Origin: Apiospora phragmitis
Lineage: Eukaryota; Ascomycota; Sordariomycetes; Amphisphaeriales; Apiosporaceae
Length of the DNA stretch: 64,000 nucleotides
Direction of reading: 5' to 3'
Assembly (NCBI GenBank): GCA_038363925.1
Contig: JAQQWL010000011.1
Coordinates: 6,076,001 to 6,140,000, forward strand
Shown: positions 61,180 through 64,000 of the stretch, piece after piece
Layout of the letters: the number at the start of each line of letters is the position of its first letter
Position numbering within the stretch: the first letter of the stretch is position 1
Translations under genes and position numbers: made by a program
The notes under the pieces: generated by a model
Database searches by the model: none
What the model was told of the DNA's origin: nothing
The model's input: only the letters and a program-made list of their open reading frames with translations

Positions 61180-62349
61180 TATGACTATTAGGAAGAGAAG
61201 CCTGCTTCTCTCAAATCTCAACAAATTTGATTAGAAGTTATTAAGTATGAAGAACGACGGGGAAACGAGATGGATGACTGTATAACTAAAGACGCTCCAA
61301 GCAGCGCTGAAAGAAAGACACGGGTTGTAATGGAAAGGATCTACGGCAGCAGGAATGCATCTCGACAAGCGAGGGTGAAGCAGCACATTAGTATAAGATA
61401 GATACCTAGGGTAGGTATACATGCCAACCCTTGCCAGCATCGTGAACTTCCGCATACATACCGTCACCAGCAATTCCGCAGGCATGCCACCGGAACGCTG
61501 TGCGACCGTACGGGTAGCGATAAGCGATGCTTAAAATAATCCCTGAGCCCTGGTGCCCGCGGTGTTTGGAAACGGTCCTCCAGGTGCTGAGTGGTCTTCT
61601 CCAGGTCCACTGAGGCCTACGATCGTAGAGGAAACTCCTTGGCGTTACAGGTGACTGATTGATCTGACCGAGTCAGCTAGGGCAGGCAATGCCGAAGGCA
61701 GAAGCTACTGTAGCTTTCGAGCTTCGCATAGCCTAGCTCCCGGCGCCGAATGCAAGTTTAGCCTGGCAGCCTCCGGCATTAAACTTTCTGTATCTCTTCC
61801 TCTTCCTATAATAGACGCTTGGCCTTGCTTCAACGTAGCGGGAACAGCTTTGGAGCCAAGCCTTCGAAAACAGGATCATGCCCATTTGATCTTTTCGTTG
61901 GCCTCTAAGACGAAGGGGTGATGAGCCAAAAAGGGTGCTAGGATGAAGGAAACAATTAACAAACTGGGAGGAGTGGTTTCCTTATGAGCAGGATATATGT
62001 AGTTATCGTTACCATCTCACCACCACTACTATTAATAATCTGCTCTCCATGTCGATCTTGACCAATCTCAGCCGCGGCCAGCAATTGCTGTGAACCCTGC
62101 AGGTACCCGCCAATCAGCCCGGCACGTCACGTCAAACGCGCTGGCCAAACCATCCCATGTCCCCAACAAACCCCCATCCTGGCAATAGTACCGAACAGTT
62201 GGAATCTCAACGCAGCCCAATTTTCCTTTCACGTGCGCCAGGGTTTCAAGGCCGCGATCAGACGAAGGAAGGGTACCTAGACAGACAATTTCTTACAACT
62301 GAATCCTTACCATCCATCTGGGTTTCTTCCGTCAAGTTCTGTTACCAAA
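61180..62349. other. Divergent intergenic region
   Basis: Holds the promoters of the secreted protein (minus) and PHS1 (plus). No coding signal recognised. Confidence 0.45.
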
Positions 62350-63196
62350 ATGGCACAAGATGCTGCGCCAGCTCCAAAGAGGTCCTCCCCATCAAGACCG
62401 GCTACCTCATCCTCTACAATGCCGTGTCCGCCATCCTCTGGGCCACCGTCCTCGGCCGCACCGTCGGCGCCAACCTGCTGAGAGGCCCGGCTTTTGTCTA
62501 CATCTCGACCGGCGACTTCGTGCTATGGACGCAGACTCTGATGATCATGGATGTGCTGCACGGTCTCTTCGGTATGTTGCAAATCACCCCCGCATACTTC
62601 TCCTCCTTCTAGTTTCTTAGCAGGCAGCTTTGGCCGAGCTGTGACCCCTAGCCCTGGCCACAAAAAGCATTGGCCAGAGCGAGAGCTCTCCCCATAGCCA
62701 TACATACGTCACAGTATAGACTAGCTAACCACTTGTGACCGCGCACGTAGGCATCGTCCGAACCGACCCCGTCACGGCCGCCGCCCAAGTCGCATCCCGC
62801 TACGTCGCCGTCTGGGGAGTGCAGTACCCGTTCCCGGCGCTCTGCGCCTCGCCCGTCTACTCGACGATGCTGTTCGCCTGGTCGGTGACCGAGGTGATCC
62901 GCTACACGTACCTGGCGGTCAAGCTGGGCGGCTACGAGCCCGCCGCCTTCACCTGGGTCCGCTACAGCTCCTACCTCGTCCTGTACCCGCTGGGCATCAC
63001 GAGCGAGATGGTCCAGATGTGGCGCGCGCTCGCCCCCGCCGGCCACAAGTTCGGCCCCCTCTACCAGCTGTTCCTCGGCGTGTCCCTATTCGTCATTTGG
63101 CCCATCGGCGCGTACGTGCTCATCGGCCACATGAACAGGCAGCGCCGCAAGGTCCTGGCCGCTCAGAAGTCGGAGAACGTGAGGGCTACACAGTAG
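62350..63196 (+). CDS. PHS1: Very-long-chain 3-hydroxyacyl-CoA dehydratase
   Basis: Two exons joined across intron 62572-62750 (GTATGT, GCTAAC, GTAG). The HACD/PTPLA family is clear: the first helix after LILYNAVSAILW, then TQTLMIMDVLHGLFG-IVRTDP, AQVASRYVAVWGVQYPFP, WSVTEVIRYTYLAVK, and the catalytic Tyr and Glu in LVLYPLGITSE, ending with a Lys/Arg-rich cytosolic tail for ER retention (NRQRRKVLAAQKS). It removes water from 3-hydroxyacyl-CoA in ER fatty-acid elongation, feeding sphingolipids. From the ATG (62350, AAAATGGC) the frame is off by one until the CCCC run at 62397-62400; one more C would join MAQDAAPAPK with SPIKTGYLILYNAVSA. Because the gene is expected to be essential, a sequence error is the simplest explanation. 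Confidence 0.88.
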
Positions 63197-63583
63197 TATC
63201 GCCCAGCTTCGGGTCTCTCCGTCGTATAGATTCTGTATAGAGCACGGACGGGATGCAGAAATCGACGAGAGAAAGATGGTGCGGGGTGGCACTTAGTCTA
63301 TTGTCCACCCAGGGACATACATATACTATGGTGCGTGAGGAATGGTAGCTTCAAAACGGTGTTAGCGGTCAAGGGATACATGAGACATGACATCATTACA
63401 GGAAAGAGGATCGTAGGGAGACCAGGCATTGGCAGATACGGGAAAGGATGGACTGGGAGTAATGCGTATATTAGAGTAACACCCGATAGAAATGCGGGCA
63501 ATAGCATAGATTTCTTATAATAGGATTGCATTCAATCTCGAGTATCATTTAATAGTTGGCGGAAATGCCTGCGTCTCCTTCCC
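63197..63583. other. Convergent 3' spacer
   Basis: Short region between the 3' ends of PHS1 and the next minus-strand gene; no features seen. Confidence 0.5.
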
Positions 63584-64000
63584 CTATTCCAGTTCCCTGC
63601 TGCTAGTCTCATACCAATCATTCTTCGCCCATTTGACAATCAAGTTCTTGGCGTCATCCGAGAGCTGCGAGTAACCAGGATTCTCCTCGGGTTCGAACAT
63701 GCCTATCGTACATAATCAGCATCTATTGGGCGTAGGCAAAGGGGAGGTGATTTAAGAAAGACATTGGACATATGAAAGCTGTGTGCAGTACTTACCCATA
63801 TGCGCCGAAATCTCATCCCTGGCTTTGTCGTTGATGGCCTCCCTCCAGTCGCCTGCCGCCTGCCGCGCCGGTAAGTTACAAAATGTCCGGTCCTTGCCCA
63901 CGACCAAGCCGACCGTGCTGACCTGCTTCGAGCTGGCCCCTTTTCCGAGCCGGGTATATAAGTTGGCGAAGCCGAGGTCAAGCTCCTGGGTCAGCTGGAC
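63584..64000 (-). CDS. Unrecognised protein, C-terminal end (partial)
   Basis: The gene enters from the right edge. Exon 64000-63796 (no stops) and exon 63702-63584 are joined by a GTAAGT...ATAG intron in phase, ending at TAG 63586-63584. The readable 108 residues include LDLGFANLYTRLGKG, GKDRTFCNLPARQAAGDWRE, ARDEISAHMGMFEPEENPGY and LIVKWAKNDWYE. The helical, Trp-containing C-terminus slightly recalls sulfotransferase tails, but I cannot assign a family. Codon use and the clean splice junction support a real gene. Confidence 0.7.

Noticed and set aside
1..64000. CRISPR arrays, prokaryotic operons or ribosome binding sites
   Set aside because: The window is eukaryotic; no regularly spaced repeats of that type were seen.

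Overview
This window is nuclear DNA of a filamentous ascomycete (Pezizomycotina, most likely Sordariomycetes). Genes have short GT-AG introns with GCTAAC or TACTAAC branch sites. Coding DNA is GC-rich. The families present are typical of these fungi: a TORC1 Kog1/raptor subunit, vacuolar alkaline phosphatase, a CorA-type Mg transporter, Pth11-like rhodopsin-domain proteins, a UstYa/DUF3328 protein, a GH93-like propeller and a PHS1 dehydratase. The block 40045-46749 is extremely AT-rich, with CpA/TpG almost absent while CpG survives, which is the signature of repeat-induced point mutation (RIP).

Layout. 1-3.2 kb: a decayed catabolic-looking trio (amidohydrolase, D-2-hydroxyacid dehydrogenase, MFS transporter remnant). 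4.7-9.5 kb: KOG1. 11.4-13.2 kb: secreted flavin amine oxidase (minus). 14.2-16.0 kb: PHO8-type alkaline phosphatase. 17.5-18.1 kb: small Cys-rich protein. 19.0-20.0 kb: damaged esterase. 20.8-22.4 kb: damaged Pth11-like protein. 22.9-24.8 kb: CorA-like transporter. 25.6-27.5 kb: a broken DUF6604-like gene whose 3' end is interrupted by a 256-bp TIR element (MITE). 28.0-29.0 kb: small nuclear-type protein. 29.7-31.7 kb: heavily glycosylated secreted protein. 32.1-33.6 kb: DHCR24-like FAD oxidase. 34.1-35.9 kb: damaged vacuolar amino-acid MFS transporter. 36.6-37.7 kb: GH93-like hydrolase. 37.9-39.0 kb: complete five-exon UstYa gene (minus).

40.0-46.7 kb is a RIP-degraded mobile block. Its outer ends are inverted repeats flanked by TA. 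Nested inside is a 1,844-bp Fot1/pogo-like transposon with its own inverted repeats and TA target site. It also holds a less mutated island with two direct repeats and tRNA-like promoter boxes. 46.8-51.4 kb is gene-poor with one candidate small gene. 51.4-53.0 kb is a Ser/Pro-rich protein (minus). 57.4-59.0 kb is a six-TM-or-more rhodopsin-domain protein (minus, six segments counting two micro-exons joined by introns). 60.4-61.2 kb is a secreted Gly/Ala-rich protein (minus). 62.3-63.2 kb is PHS1, and the window closes inside an unrecognised gene on the minus strand.

Two themes stand out. First, many otherwise well-conserved genes carry frame breaks, some being a single missing base in a C or G run. 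These are either real decay or draft-sequence errors and must be separated by resequencing. Second, transposon structure can be resolved to the base here: nested TA-flanked TIR elements, and a MITE inserted about 20 codons before an ancestral stop codon. All calls come from reading the sequence; no database search was run.
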